64,000 nt of DNA from Pachyseris speciosa (Eukaryota > Cnidaria > Anthozoa > Scleractinia > Pachyseridae). The DNA lies in assembly GCA_016490735.1 (NCBI GenBank), contig JAEMWC010000054.1:351001-415000 (forward strand), written 5' to 3'. The position numbers and the translations under genes were made by a program. Position 1 is the stretch's first letter. Every line of letters begins with the position of its first letter. Under the pieces are notes generated by a model, which was not told where the DNA came from, ran no database searches, and worked only from the letters and a program-made list of their open reading frames with translations. Shown one piece after another: positions 35,989 to 49,100 of the stretch.

Positions 35989-38900
35989 TCAGTTCCATTT
36001 ATACCAGTTTCTACTTCTGTGTAGTGCCTCTTTCCATTCATCAAATGACTTGAGGTACCTCTCTCTTATGGAGGCTTTGGGCTGGAATAATGCTTGAGAA
36101 CAACGGATAGCTTTTAATTCATCACGCGATTTCCAGACACCTGAAGAAAAAAAAAAACGGACAGGGTGAAAAAGAAATTCACGAACTTTGGGCTGGAATG
36201 ATTTCATAATTGCATTTTGAAACTCATTCCGTATTCTGTAGTAACTACATCTGCCTGGTCCCCAGTCACTAGGAACTAAAAAAGAGGCTGTGAACCAATC
36301 ATAACCATCTCCATGCGCGGGAAAATTTTAATGAGTGGCTGCCAGCCGCTGGAAGACATAGAGATAGCGGCAAGGGCGGGAAAACATGCAACCCGTGTCA
36401 AGCGCGGGAAAAAATGTAATCAAAGTATCGCAAACCGTGAATTCGCTACATCACAGCAACTCAAATGACGTGGTGAGTCATAAGGCTGGTTTACACAGTG
36501 ACATAAGTATAAGCATAAGCAATGTAAACCGGGAGTGATATGAGCACAAGCATAAAGCGAATGATACACGGTTGAACATTAGTTGAGCAACAAATGTTGA
36601 ACATCGTGAAAACGTAAAGCTTTGTGGGATGTGGCTGGAGTGACAAGGATATACCTCACAAATTAATGTGATTTGGTAAGCTGAAGCCACTCTAAAGGCA
36701 CTAAGGTCAGATGGTAGCGGGCATTACCCCTTAAATCTACCAAAGCAAAGATTGAGCCCAAGCATTAGCAGCCATAGACAGCTGTTTCGGCCTTGTTAGG
36801 CCTCATCAGCATGGCATAGCTAATGCTGAGGCTCAAGTACCCACATATCCATAAAACAAGCAGTGAAAACGTAAAGCTTGTGGGATGTGGCGGGAGTGAC
36901 AAGGATATACCTAGGGTATATCCAAGGATATATAAGGTATATCGTTGTCACTCCAGCCACATCCCACAAGCTTTACGTTTTCACTGCTTGTTAGGTATAT
37001 CCTTGTAGATTTAAGGGGTAATGCCCGCTACCATGTGGCCTTAGTGCCTTTAGAGTGGCTTCAGCTTACCAAATCACATTAATTTGTGAGGTATAACCAA
37101 ATGTTGAACATTGTTGCGTCAACAACTTTCTACATGTTGAACGGCATATTTCAACGTTTAACATCACATGATAGACTATTCAACATTTCTTGAACAGCAG
37201 CTGCAACATTTGTTGCTTAACAAATGTTGAACCGTGTATCATTCGGTTAAGCATAAGAAAAACGAATCTTTTCCATTTTCTTATGCTTATGTTTATGCTT
37301 ATATTGCGTTAACCAGTGTGTAAGCCGGGGGTTTCATAAGCACAAGCACAAGGAAACAACCGTTTTTGGTGCCAAAAGAAATTCAAGTGAATAGTATCCA
37401 CATTAAAAATTTTTCTTTCGCCTTAGATCTAAACGGAACTAGCAATCATGATTAGTGATAAGCTGACAGCTAACTGAAATAATTTTCTACACTAGTTGCA
37501 GTTCCCAAACCAGATTATGAATTCCCTTGCTCTTTTCTCCTTCGGAGAATATCTCTCACCCAACGTTGCCGCCGTCTTCGTCTTTGGAGAAGCAGCAGGA
37601 GAAGAAGTTCTTCATCCGCCATCCGCCATTTTTGGCTCGTCCCATACCACCGCGACATTATTCTGGAGCTCACTGCGCTTGCGTGTGTCAGTTTTCTTAA
37701 GGCCTGTTTAAACGGTTTCAACATTTGACCGACATTCGTTGAAGCAAAAACAAAGTTGTGCATAGGCCGTACAAACGGTTCAAACATTGCACCAACAAAG
37801 GAACCAATACTTTGAGAAATGCGAGGAACTAAGAACTAGAAACCAGACTCTCCCGTCCAGATTTTGCGGCCTGATGTGAGCATGCAAGGAAAAGTTTAAT
37901 CGGTGTTGAATGAAAGTTTAAACCGATTCAAATTTGATTCAACACACTTTCAATATTTTTTACGCTTTCAACAATGTTGGACGACCTGTTCAAACGCACC
38001 CGACATTTGGTTCAACAATGTGTTGGACGCATGTTGAAGCAAATCAGTGTTGAAGCCGTTCAAACGGCCCTTTATGCTTTTGTAACAAGTGTAAACATCA
38101 TTATGCTTACGGTTATGTCACTGTGTAAGCCAGCCTATAGGGAGTTTAAGAAATGAGGACGGGAACGTCAACGAGAACGTCACAAAACGAGCAAAAGCAA
38201 TCGCTCTGCCCGTGCGTTTTACATTTTGGTACATTTCTTTGCCGTGCTCTGCAAAACAACAACGTGAAATGACCAAAGTTTAGGTTTTGGCGAGGAAATG
38301 TTTCTTTTATACTTTAACGCCGTTCAATCATAGAAATATAGTTCCTGGATAGTTCGTCGACATTTTACAAGTTGAACAAATTGGAATAATCGCGAAAGTG
38401 CTACAATGACGATCGCAGTTCTACTAATGCGTGAGGCTGGTGCATGAGGCTGGTTCCTATAGTCTAAGAAGTTATGCCAAACTGAAACCGCCTGCTGTTA
38501 GAACAACAACATTTGGTCTTCACTCTTTCCGCTATCCGGCCCCCAATGCATGGAACAAACTACCGGACACTACTAGGAAGGCTGACACCCTATCTACGTT
38601 TAAATATAAACTCAAACAATTTAAGAACAAATAGAAGGGTACTGATTTAGTTTTAGTTAGTATTTAGTAGTTAGTTTTTATATATATTTATTTGAATGTA
38701 CTTGGTTTTCCTATTTAATAATTAACTGTATTCGGAGATACTAGCACAACAGTGCTATTTACAATCCGTATAGAAATAAAGTTTTAAGTATGTATGTATG
38801 TAATTAGAACCACCTTCAAGCGCGGCAAGACATGTAAACAGCATCTGGCGCGAAGAAAATGCACCCACTGACAAGCGCGGGAAGACATGTAACCCATGCC

Positions 38901-41900
38901 AAGAGCGGGAAAATATGCAAACAGTGCGAAGCGAAAGGAGAAATGTAACCAGCTTCTAGCGCGGGAAAAAGTGCAACCAGCGCCAAGCGAAGGCCTCTCT
39001 CTGTTTCTTCTTGGTCAATACGTTTGGGTCACGTGGCTTCGGCTACGTCACCGAAAGGAATTGATCGTGAGGGTCTGGGAGAAAGCCGTACAGGAACTAG
39101 GCGAGGAAAACATGTAACCAGTAGCAAGCACAGGAAAACCTATAACCTGGGCCAAGCACGGCCGGAAAACATGCAACCACAGGACAGGAACTTTTTGCTG
39201 TTTGAGCAATCTGAAGAACCAAAAATCCCTTCGAAGAAACGAAAATTTGAGAAAGTGTGCGATCACGAAAACAACAACAAAACTAAAGTGATTGAATACT
39301 AGCTGCCATGGAGTTACTTTTCTTCTAAGGAGAGTCAAGACAAAAAAAAAAACGAACATGCACGCGTGAGTGACTTGGGCTTCCAGGTGGCAGGAAAGTT
39401 TTTACCGGCTTCGAAGAAACAGGGTCTGTTTCCAGACTAGTTAAATAACGGAGAATTGTAGTCTACTTACCAGTCGCAAGACCAGCTAAGAAGGCGGCAC
39501 CCAGAGTTGACATGTCGGTTTGTGATGGTCGATCCAATGTCTGGCAAGTTAAGCTGCTCATTAGCTCCAGCACAAAGTCATTGCTAGAAATGCCACCATC
39601 GACTCTGAGAAAAGAAAACAAAGACATAAAAGGGACAATGCTATACATATTTTTGCGTATCACACGCCGTATTTTCACGTTTACCATTTGTTAAGCGTCG
39701 AGAAAACAGATCGTTGTGATTGTAGCGTTTGACTGTCGACCAAATTCTACAAAATAGCCGTCCAAATGAAAGCTATTGATTAGCTGGTTATCGTCTATTA
39801 TGTGGTACAAGGTGTTTCCAACTTTGGGTCTCTGGATGAAGTCTTACAGTGTAACCATTCAAATGAAAGCTACTGAGCAGTACTTTCCTGTGGTGCTGTT
39901 TATTATGCTGTACAAGGTGGTTCTAACTTTTGAGTCTGCGAGTGAAATCCTAAAGTGTGACCATTAAAATGAAAGCTACTGAGCAGTACGTTCCAGTGGT
40001 GCTGTGAAATCCTAAAGTGTGGCCATTCAAATGAAAAGTACTGAGCGGTACTTTCCTGTGGTGCCATCAGTTGAAAGCTACTGAGCAATACTCTCCTGTG
40101 GTGCCATGTTTGATGTTGTGCAAGCCGGTGATTGTAACGTTTGGATCTGGAAATACAATTCTAAAATAAAACTTACTTGATCGAGGACATAAGTGGGATG
40201 TGTGTCTCCTCCACGGCTGTTTCATACAGCTGGATAAACCTGTGTAACATGAATCGGAAGCATAAGAGATGCGTTTCTGAATCACTATGTATTTCGTGGT
40301 AAATTTAACAACGTCGTGCAACTTAATATACTGCTGAGGCCTCCGTCAGAGCAGACATTCTGAAGCCAATACAATACAATACGATACGATACCATACATT
40401 TTTATTGATTCCGTCCACTAATGGTTTTTCAGAAACCATTACAATAAGATGTATATAAGCAACAAAATACAATATAAGTACTATAAAAAGCTAATTAAAG
40501 AGAATACATGTATCACACATTCTCAAAACCACCAGCAAATAAAAATACACATCATAAGATTCGCATTACAATCATCACTTATTTTCTAAAAATTCATAAA
40601 AAGCACGATTCGTGATTTGTTTTTTTTTTTTTAAAGAATCTAAAGAGCTGATATCCCGAATGTTCTCAGGCAGGCTATTCCACAGTGAAGTACCCCTGTA
40701 TTTAAACGATCGGTGTGCTCTTGTTGTTCTGCAAAAAGGTACAACGTCATGCAGTTTGCCCTTATTTCTAGTATTTCCTTCGTAGACCTCTGATCTTGTC
40801 GTGAAAATGTCTCGTAAAGTGAGACCGTTGAGGCTTCTGCAGGTCATCTCTGATCTCCAGCTGCGTAGCAACCGGAAGCCAGTGTAGATCTTTCAAATAG
40901 CGCGTGATATGTTCGAATTTTCGTGCACCAGTTACGATCCGCACAGCAAAATTCCTCTTTAGCTAGGGTTAATAACCAGATTTTGATTTAACAGCTGGCT
41001 TCGGGATTTACTCAACAGGACGGCTAAGAGATGGAAACGTTCATGAGTGACGTGCGTAACCGTATCAAGAAAAGCGGGGGAAAATTCGTAAGCAATAGGC
41101 ACTGTTAGCGACTATTGAAAAGACCATAAAAGGTAATTTTGAACTAATCCCATGAGCGGTGAAAACAATAGTATGTTAAATGCCCAAGGTTTCCAATTTC
41201 TGTACGGGCGGCCAAACCGAAGTAATGACAAAATTTCCCTAGCGGTCGGGTATAAGAGTTACATTCAGCACGACGGCGAGTAGCCACACAAGGATGGTTG
41301 GTCAGCCATTTACACTCGTTTCAATGACATTTAATATCCAGGCCAAAAGAATGAATGCATTGAAATCGCAAGGTATATAAATAAACGTAAAGAACACTTG
41401 CGGATTTCAAATTTCCTTTCGAAGAAAAGGAGCTTGGAATGGACCTGTTTTTGGCAAGACAACGTTATATTGGGTGGTGCGTATTCTGAAGAGAAAGACT
41501 CGAGCATTTTGAAATTCATTGTGACGTAAATTCAGTTACCTAAAGGCTATTGACTCCAGAATGGCTCTTACAATATGAGCCTTGGTTGTGGTGGATTTGA
41601 TGCCCATCAGCGATACACAAGCCTTGTCATCGTTTATAGGAGCCTGCAAATAGCCAAATACAAGTTATTAGAAAACTGCTGTTTCGAATACACAGAAACA
41701 GTATCCCATGCTGCCATCTTCAACTACCGTCAACATCAGGAAATTGCAATTAAGAACGAACAAGAAAATGAATATAAATGCAAACAAAGCCTAAAACAAA
41801 AACAAAACAAAACAAACACTTAATTGTCCACTCCAAAAACGATGAGGGGACAGGTACTAGTGAAGGATTGTGGGATCGTTTGTGAAGACGGAAGATGGCA

Positions 41901-43003
41901 AACATTTCATTTTTCGATGTTTTAAAGGCCCGTAACTTTCCTCTTGTAAATTCTGCTTCACAGAGCAACGGTATTGGCTTTGAAAACACCGACAAATAAC
42001 ATGTTTGTCATCTTCCGTCTACCCAAACAATCCCACAATCCTTCACTAGTGCCAGTCTCCTCATCGTTTTTGAAGTGGGCAATACCCCATTTTGTTAACG
42101 ATCAGTTGCTGGTGAATTGTGGGTAGATCCAGTCCTTTGTGGGGGCAAACGGTCAGAATTACAATTTAAAACTACGTCCTAAAATGGCCGTTTGCCCCCA
42201 CAAAGGACTGGATCTACCCACAATTCACCGGGAACTGATCATTAGCAAAATGGTGTATTGCCATACATCCCACTGCGGGTGGGAAAGGGTTGAAGACATC
42301 AAAATAATACTGAAATATAATTCACAAGAAACCAAGGCACAGGGAATTGCTAACATACTACTTCTAGGTATCTTTCTTGTTTTTGGTGTCCATTTTCCAG
42401 AACTTCCATTTAATCATGGCAGTCTTCATACTCAACCAACGAGAAAAAAAAAACAACACAATTTTCCGAGATCACAATCACGAGGCCGTCAAATGTCCAA
42501 CCCCAGCCTGATGCTCCAACGTTAGGGATTCCACAGATTGACTGAACTAAGAACCGTGAACTGACTAATTGCTGAACTGTGAAAACAACATTATAACTTG
42601 CAAATTCGGCCAAGCCTTGCTGTCTTCAACCCGCACTACGTTAATATGATAACAAGGTGTTCATGCAAGAGACGTCACAGCCAAAGGAACCGCAAAGTGC
42701 TGGGGAGGGACAAGTTTGTACTCTGCGACTTATTTGACACACAAACAAAAGAAAACTCGCCTGTAATCCGTTAAACGCGGGAACAAAATATACACCTTCC
42801 GAACCTAGAAACAAGAATAAAGGAGATCTTTCTTCTAAAATCTTTACGAAATACTGAGAGTAAGTTACAGAAACACACTAGATACCTGGAGCTATATTCA
42901 CGCACTTGTTATAGCAATTTCACGCAATAACAAACACTTCAAGTTATAAGCCTTAAAAACGACGTCCCAAAACAAAACCCTTTTGATATCCGAACCACTA
43001 TAA

Positions 43004-43050
<47 letters not shown>

Positions 43051-43075
43051 ATAATAATAATAATAATAATAATAA

Positions 43076-43106
<31 letters not shown>

Positions 43107-46100
43107 AAGAATACGGCGTACATGATCAAGTGCGCCTTACAATTTTAATAAAATGATTAAAAATGAATGAAACTTACAGGCAGTTAACATTGATAAAAAT
43201 CAGAAAGTAAACGATAAATCACGGTTTTGTCAAATTAGAATATATAAAATTAAACCTTTAAAGCTTGTTTAAAAAGATATGTTTTAAAAATGACACTTAA
43301 TTCTTGAAAGAGAGTCAAGGCTAGATATTTCACTGGGCAGATTGTTCCAGAGCTTCGGGGCTGCATGACAGAATGCTTTGAGAGCATCTTGTCAGTCGGA
43401 ACCTCAAGCATAATTCTTTGGTTGGATCTGAGCGAATACCTAGTTGATGTTTTCTGACCGAGCAATTTACAGATGTAATTAGATGCCATGCCGTGGATGG
43501 CCTTAAAAGTAATGAGCAGAATTTTAAATTCAATAAGGGACTTGATTGGAAGCCAGAGAACATCAGTGAACCAGTGAACATCCATACGAGACAGGATAAA
43601 CAAATTTGCAGAGAGCCATAAATTTTATTTAACGTCCACTCACTTTCTACAGAGAATGCAGTGTCACTTGTTCGCGAGACGTCATCGTAAAAACCTTGAA
43701 AGGAAAGAAACTCACATTCTAACAATTTATTACTGGAACAAAGATATTTCACATTTTTTTACCGTAAAAAATATCAGAACCGTACAGTCCCTAGGCAAGC
43801 TCTTGCGTTCAACAAACGTATTTTATTCTCACTTATGTCCAGGTTTGCACGCAGCTGCAAAATTTGCATTTTTGTGTCCTTGTGAAAATTGCAAAAAATC
43901 AGAAGGTTGACGATTTTTCGTGTTACTTGCGATTTTTCGCAGTTGTTTGTCATGTCAAGTCGAAAGCCAGTTGCGTAAAAACTGCAACTTTTACGATCTA
44001 TGGCGCTACACATGATATAGTTTTGCGCTCTATATGTAGAGTGAACCGTCGCAACTTGAAGCCAGTGTGAAGGCAGACAGCAATGATCTCTTTCGAGATT
44101 TGATTGGGTAGGGAGGGGAGGGTGTGGCGAGCCTCACTACCGTGAAGACAACGTATAAACAGACATTCTATTTCATGGCACTTCACAACGAAACAATTTC
44201 TTTACCTTTTACTAACAATAGTTAATTAACATGAAAATAAGTAACAAAATTCTGACCCATTTGTCGCGCCCACTCCATAGCAGTACCGCAACCCGCTGCA
44301 TTCCCTTCTGCGATGTACACGGTTTCTCCTCTTATCTTCCACCCGACAAGTGGATAGAGACCTAATGTGGAAATCGAATAAAAAAATTTCATCATTAAAA
44401 AAGTTTGCCTCTTCATGCAGGAAAAAAGTCTTCAAAACTTTCGGGATTTGGGCCGCGTCATGTCTGAAGGCATCAGACCAACTCCGTTGTCTCGTAACCT
44501 AGCCTCCACTTTGTTATGAAGTTACGTGTTCTTCTGCTCCATATTTCTGTTTTAAGAGGATATGCTAGTCGCTAGGCAAAGGTGAAAGGACACCTGAAAA
44601 GAAATTCAGAGTCCCAGGTAGGAATCGAACCTACTTTGTCTCGCGCATTTTCCCGCGTTTGGTATCGGCTGCATGTAATTGCTTTGTATTCTGATTGGCT
44701 CATTGCGCTGTTTGTGTTCTTTGTGATTGGTCAGAGTAATAAGTTTGGTCTGGTTTGGTTTTACAACAATTAATTGAAAAGCGCTCTTATCTTATGATGG
44801 ATTTATCCACTGGCAAACCACATGCCATTGAACGAGGAAAACAAGGAGCGTCTTTTCTGGAATTGTTCAATTTATGTACAAAATGAAGTAGCCTGAAAGT
44901 GTTTGGCCAGCGCGATAGGCGCTAAAAAGGAAAAGAGAAATTTGAACAAGCGCGCGAAGTAAGGAGAGGGCGAGGGAATAAAAGAAAGCTTTTCTTTCCA
45001 TCTCTCGCGCTTCGCGCTCCACGCTCCGTGCGTGCGTGCGTGCGTGTCCAATCACTCTCCTCCTTTCTCCTTTATGGAGTCTGGTGCGCAGGCTAGAGTG
45101 TTTCATGATTCACTTTGCTCTCAGCAGCTCACCTGCCACAGAAGCATGAGGGTAAGACCCAGTGTTGATATTAATAAACGACCCAGTACCCATGGTGCAG
45201 TTTACATCTCCTGCATCAAAGCAACACTGGCCGAACACGGCTGCCTGTTGGTCTGCAACCTTAAATAGAATAACACAGTTAACTCAAGGGCACCCAACGA
45301 GTCAAATCAACCAAAAGCTGTGGTGTTTGAAGTCTGTTTAAAGTGATGTTTTCGTTAGCTAGAAGAATTTGATCTGTTCGCATTTCTTAGCTGAAATTTT
45401 AATTGCCCGAAAATCAGTCAAGGAACAAAATCTTCCTTTCAGAAAATGCTAGCTGAAATGAAATTTCCACGGAATTTCTAGGAAAATAGTTCCTTTCTGA
45501 CAATGCTAACTGAGTTTTTTACTGCCAAAAACAGCAACCACGGCCTTCTCGAAAACGGCCTTACGGGCTATGATCTCCCCATTGCAAATCTTTTAGGCCA
45601 CGTTTCAGCTACGAAAATCCGAGTGAACTCTTTAATCGACACCGAAACCCTAAGGCGAACAACCCTACCGAACAGATATCTACCGAAACTTGTCGTTGAG
45701 TGCCCTGTTAACTCACAAAGCTAAGAGCCTACGGAGTCTTTCCTTGTGATACCTTATGTGCAGACCTAAATTACTCAACCAAAATACCGAGCCAAGTTTG
45801 GGATGTAAGACAGCCTTCACTAAAAATTACTAATAAAAATAATGTACAATTGCCAACTAGGTGCAGAGCAAACTTTTTAGACAACGATATAAAAACAACT
45901 GTTCAACATAGAGAGATTGAACAAAGAAGAAACAAAAATGGCTGTCCTACAAGAAAAAAAACACAGTTCAATCGACTCTCATCCGCTTTCTGCTCCGATT
46001 GGTGAAAGTCAGACAGCAAAAACACAATATTTTCAGGAGTTTATTCAACTCTCACCTACAAAACTACACAGGGCAGACATCACATTGTCTCAAATAAAGG

Positions 46101-49100
46101 CCCGCTTTTAGCTGAGTACTTCCTGTAGTCATTTGTTTCATTTACAAATCAAACTTTCAAATTAAGAAATTCCTTCCTCCTCCCACCGTCCCCGACAGGG
46201 TTGTTTGAGCCACCTCATATTCAAAATTTTAAGTACAACATAGTTTAACCAAACCCAGTAAGAAAAGAGTCTTTAGTAGAATTTGACTTACCAAGGCCCT
46301 AACAGGAATCGGCGCACCAAAAATAGATTTATGGCTTTCACAGATGTGGCCACTATGACAGGAAAACAGTGAACAATTACAGTTAGTGAACAACAAAGCA
46401 AAGTCCCTGACAACTTGGCTCATTTTATTTTAATCTCTAGGAGCGAAATCATCAGGAGTGTTCCTGTTGTATCTGCTCTTGAAAGTTTTAACATGGATTC
46501 TTTTAGTTTAAAAGCCATCTACATTAAGGTGGCTCAAAATGGTTTGACTCTTTAATGGAACAATATTCCCATACTTTTACGCTTGTTTTCTTGAACATGG
46601 TTGCAAAAACTTCCCCATTATTTCTCAACAAGTTGTGATCATTATTTTACACATAAGGTTACTATAGCACCAGTACAGCTCTTAGGAACACCCTTAATTT
46701 AGGCTTTATGTGCTTGTAACTCAAAAACAAGTTAGGCGACCACTATATTCTATTATTGAGTTGCAATCAGCATATCAAGATTCATATTTCTGCAAAGTTT
46801 AAAAAAACAAAAATATGTACTTTGGGTTCACAGCCACTTTAAATTGTCAAAAAATTAAGTTGGCTCTGAACCCAATGTACAGATTTTTTAAAACTTTGCA
46901 GAGAGATGAATCTTGATATGCCGATTGCAATTCAATAATAAAACATAATGGTCGCCCAACACATTTTTGAGTTGGTACCATTGTAGAGATAACAAACGAA
47001 AAATTGTGGGTATCATTCCATTAAATAATTGGTTTTCAAAAATAAGGAAACCATTTTGAGCCACCTAATTGCATGAATTTTCAATGATATACATATTGTA
47101 CATGGGCAAGACTAAGAGAAAGAATTTTTTAGTAATTTCTTCAAATCACTGTTTTCAGAGCTGGCAGTAATTGATCAAGTTTCAATCCATTTTCATCCTT
47201 GCACATTTATAACCCTAATGGTGTAGTAATACAAAACTAGACCATTACTGTTTGGATTTCCTTTAGTGCAAACTTAACACATATTTTGGCTTTTCAAAGT
47301 TATGCTAAAAGAGTGCGTCAGTGCTCCTTTATGCTGATGTTTTCAATAAATCTGAAGTACAATTTTAGTCACTCGAGAACATGTTAAATAATTATTAGTG
47401 ATTCATGTCTTCATTGTGTCTCTTCCACAAAGTCATTGAGCTCTAAACATTAGAATTTAAATGTAACTGTATTATACTATTTTTTTACCTACCTGGTATC
47501 AACAATTTTTGGTAAGACCGATAGGGGAATGCTGAGTAAACTTGTTAAAATCGAGCTCCATTCCATCTGCCAGAAAATAATAAGAAGAAAACAAGTCATG
47601 ATTGCATGATCTCTACATTCAGGATGCCACGTCTTTGTAAAAAAAAATAATTATAAAGAAATTGGGCAGAAAAGAGAAATACTTACCACAAAAGGGTCAA
47701 ACATGCCTGTGCTACTAGCATTGGAGTAATCTGTAACATGGACCTGACCTAAAAAAATGTCAAAGCAAAACAACCTTACACATCTATTGCACGTGTATTG
47801 GCCTTGTTCACAGGGTTCTCTACTACTCATCCCCATTAGGTTGCCAACTGAAAGGGGGGAAACTGTTGTAAAATCTGGATCTGAACCCAAATGTGTGTTA
47901 TCAAAAGTGGAATATTTAACAATTTTTGCAGTATTCCTTTGAAGTATTTAATATGACTGTGCAAATTGTGAAAGGATCTGCCGTTGTCTATGGCCATAGA
48001 TGATGAGATGGTTATTGATTGCAACTTAAAAGTTATGTCATTGTGTCTTGTTTCAAGGAAACATCAATTTTCTGCCATAAATAGATATAAGGTTCATAAA
48101 GGTTCATAAGGTTCATAAAGGTTTATTTAAAAAATAAAGTGAATAGAGATATTACAATTTAGACTGACCTGCAGGTAGCTTAGCTAATCGTGGCAGGCCA
48201 GTCTATTGAAACAGAGGCAATTATATTACAGTACAGGATTAAAAAAGAGAAAAAAAAAGATAAGTGTATTTGTGCGAGATTGAACAAACAAAAAACAAAA
48301 AACAACAACAACAAAAAATTATAAAAAAAAGAGAAAAGAGAGAGGGAGAGCTTGAGATATTAAGATAATAAAAGTACTTTTACTTGTGTCTTCTCTAATG
48401 ATTCTTTAGATCAAATATTATTTTATCGATTTCAATGTAGCTATCTTCAGTTTTCAAAATGTCAAATAGTATTCTTTTCATTTCTTTCTTAAAACTATTT
48501 TTTGGCAACTTTTTTATTCTTTCAGGTATCCCATTCCACACTTTTGCTCCAACACATGAAAAAGAGTATTTTTGTCGGTCGATTCTAGAATTTTTAATAT
48601 AAAAGTTCTGAGAGGTTGACGAGCGGGTAGCATATTTGTGTATGCTAGAAGTTCTACAGAAAAGATTTAGAATATTTGGCGGTGCTTGTTTTGCATTTAT
48701 ATCATACATTAAGTTTGAGACTGCTTGGACAAAAAGAAAACTTAAAGGTAAAACGCTAGTTTTGACAAATAAAGGGATAGCGTGCTCATTTCTGTCTGCA
48801 AAGTGAATTAAGCGTAGTGCGTGCTTCTGTAGAATAGTGAGTTTATTTAGATGTGTTTTAGAGGCGTGGCCCCATGTAATAAGTCCATAGGATAGATAAG
48901 GTGTTATAAGAGCATTATAGATGTTTATAAGAACACAAAATGGTATATAATGTCTTAGTTTACTTAACATTCCAACAGTTTTGCTTATTTTGGTTATAAC
49001 AGAATCGATATGGTTCTTCCAGGAAAGGTTTTCATCGATAAGAACGCCTTAATACTTAATACAGTCTTTGTATTCAAGGTTTACATTTTTGTTCGAATCA

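Larger units (their letters stand above)
36483..38136. mobile_element. nested inverted-repeat (MITE) cluster in GK5 intron 17
   Basis: Outer ends AGGCTGGTTTACACAGTGAC and its near-inverse, flanked by TA on both sides. Inside are further inverted pairs: CGAATGATACACGGTTGAAC (about 36557) with its inverse near 37230; GTAAGCTGAAGCCACTCTAA (about 36676) with its inverse near 37060; and the element 37699-38073. The arms read as insertions within insertions. Confidence 0.65.

Noticed and set aside
38812..39180. CRISPR-like spaced repeats
   Set aside because: Units vary, spacers are as repetitive as the repeats, and the setting is an animal intron; it is a minisatellite.
43330..43752. One continuous minus-strand protein of 140 codons
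   Set aside because: Its first part is GK5 exon 13 (43644-43694) and the rest is LINE sequence read across the splice donor; the fusion is an artefact.
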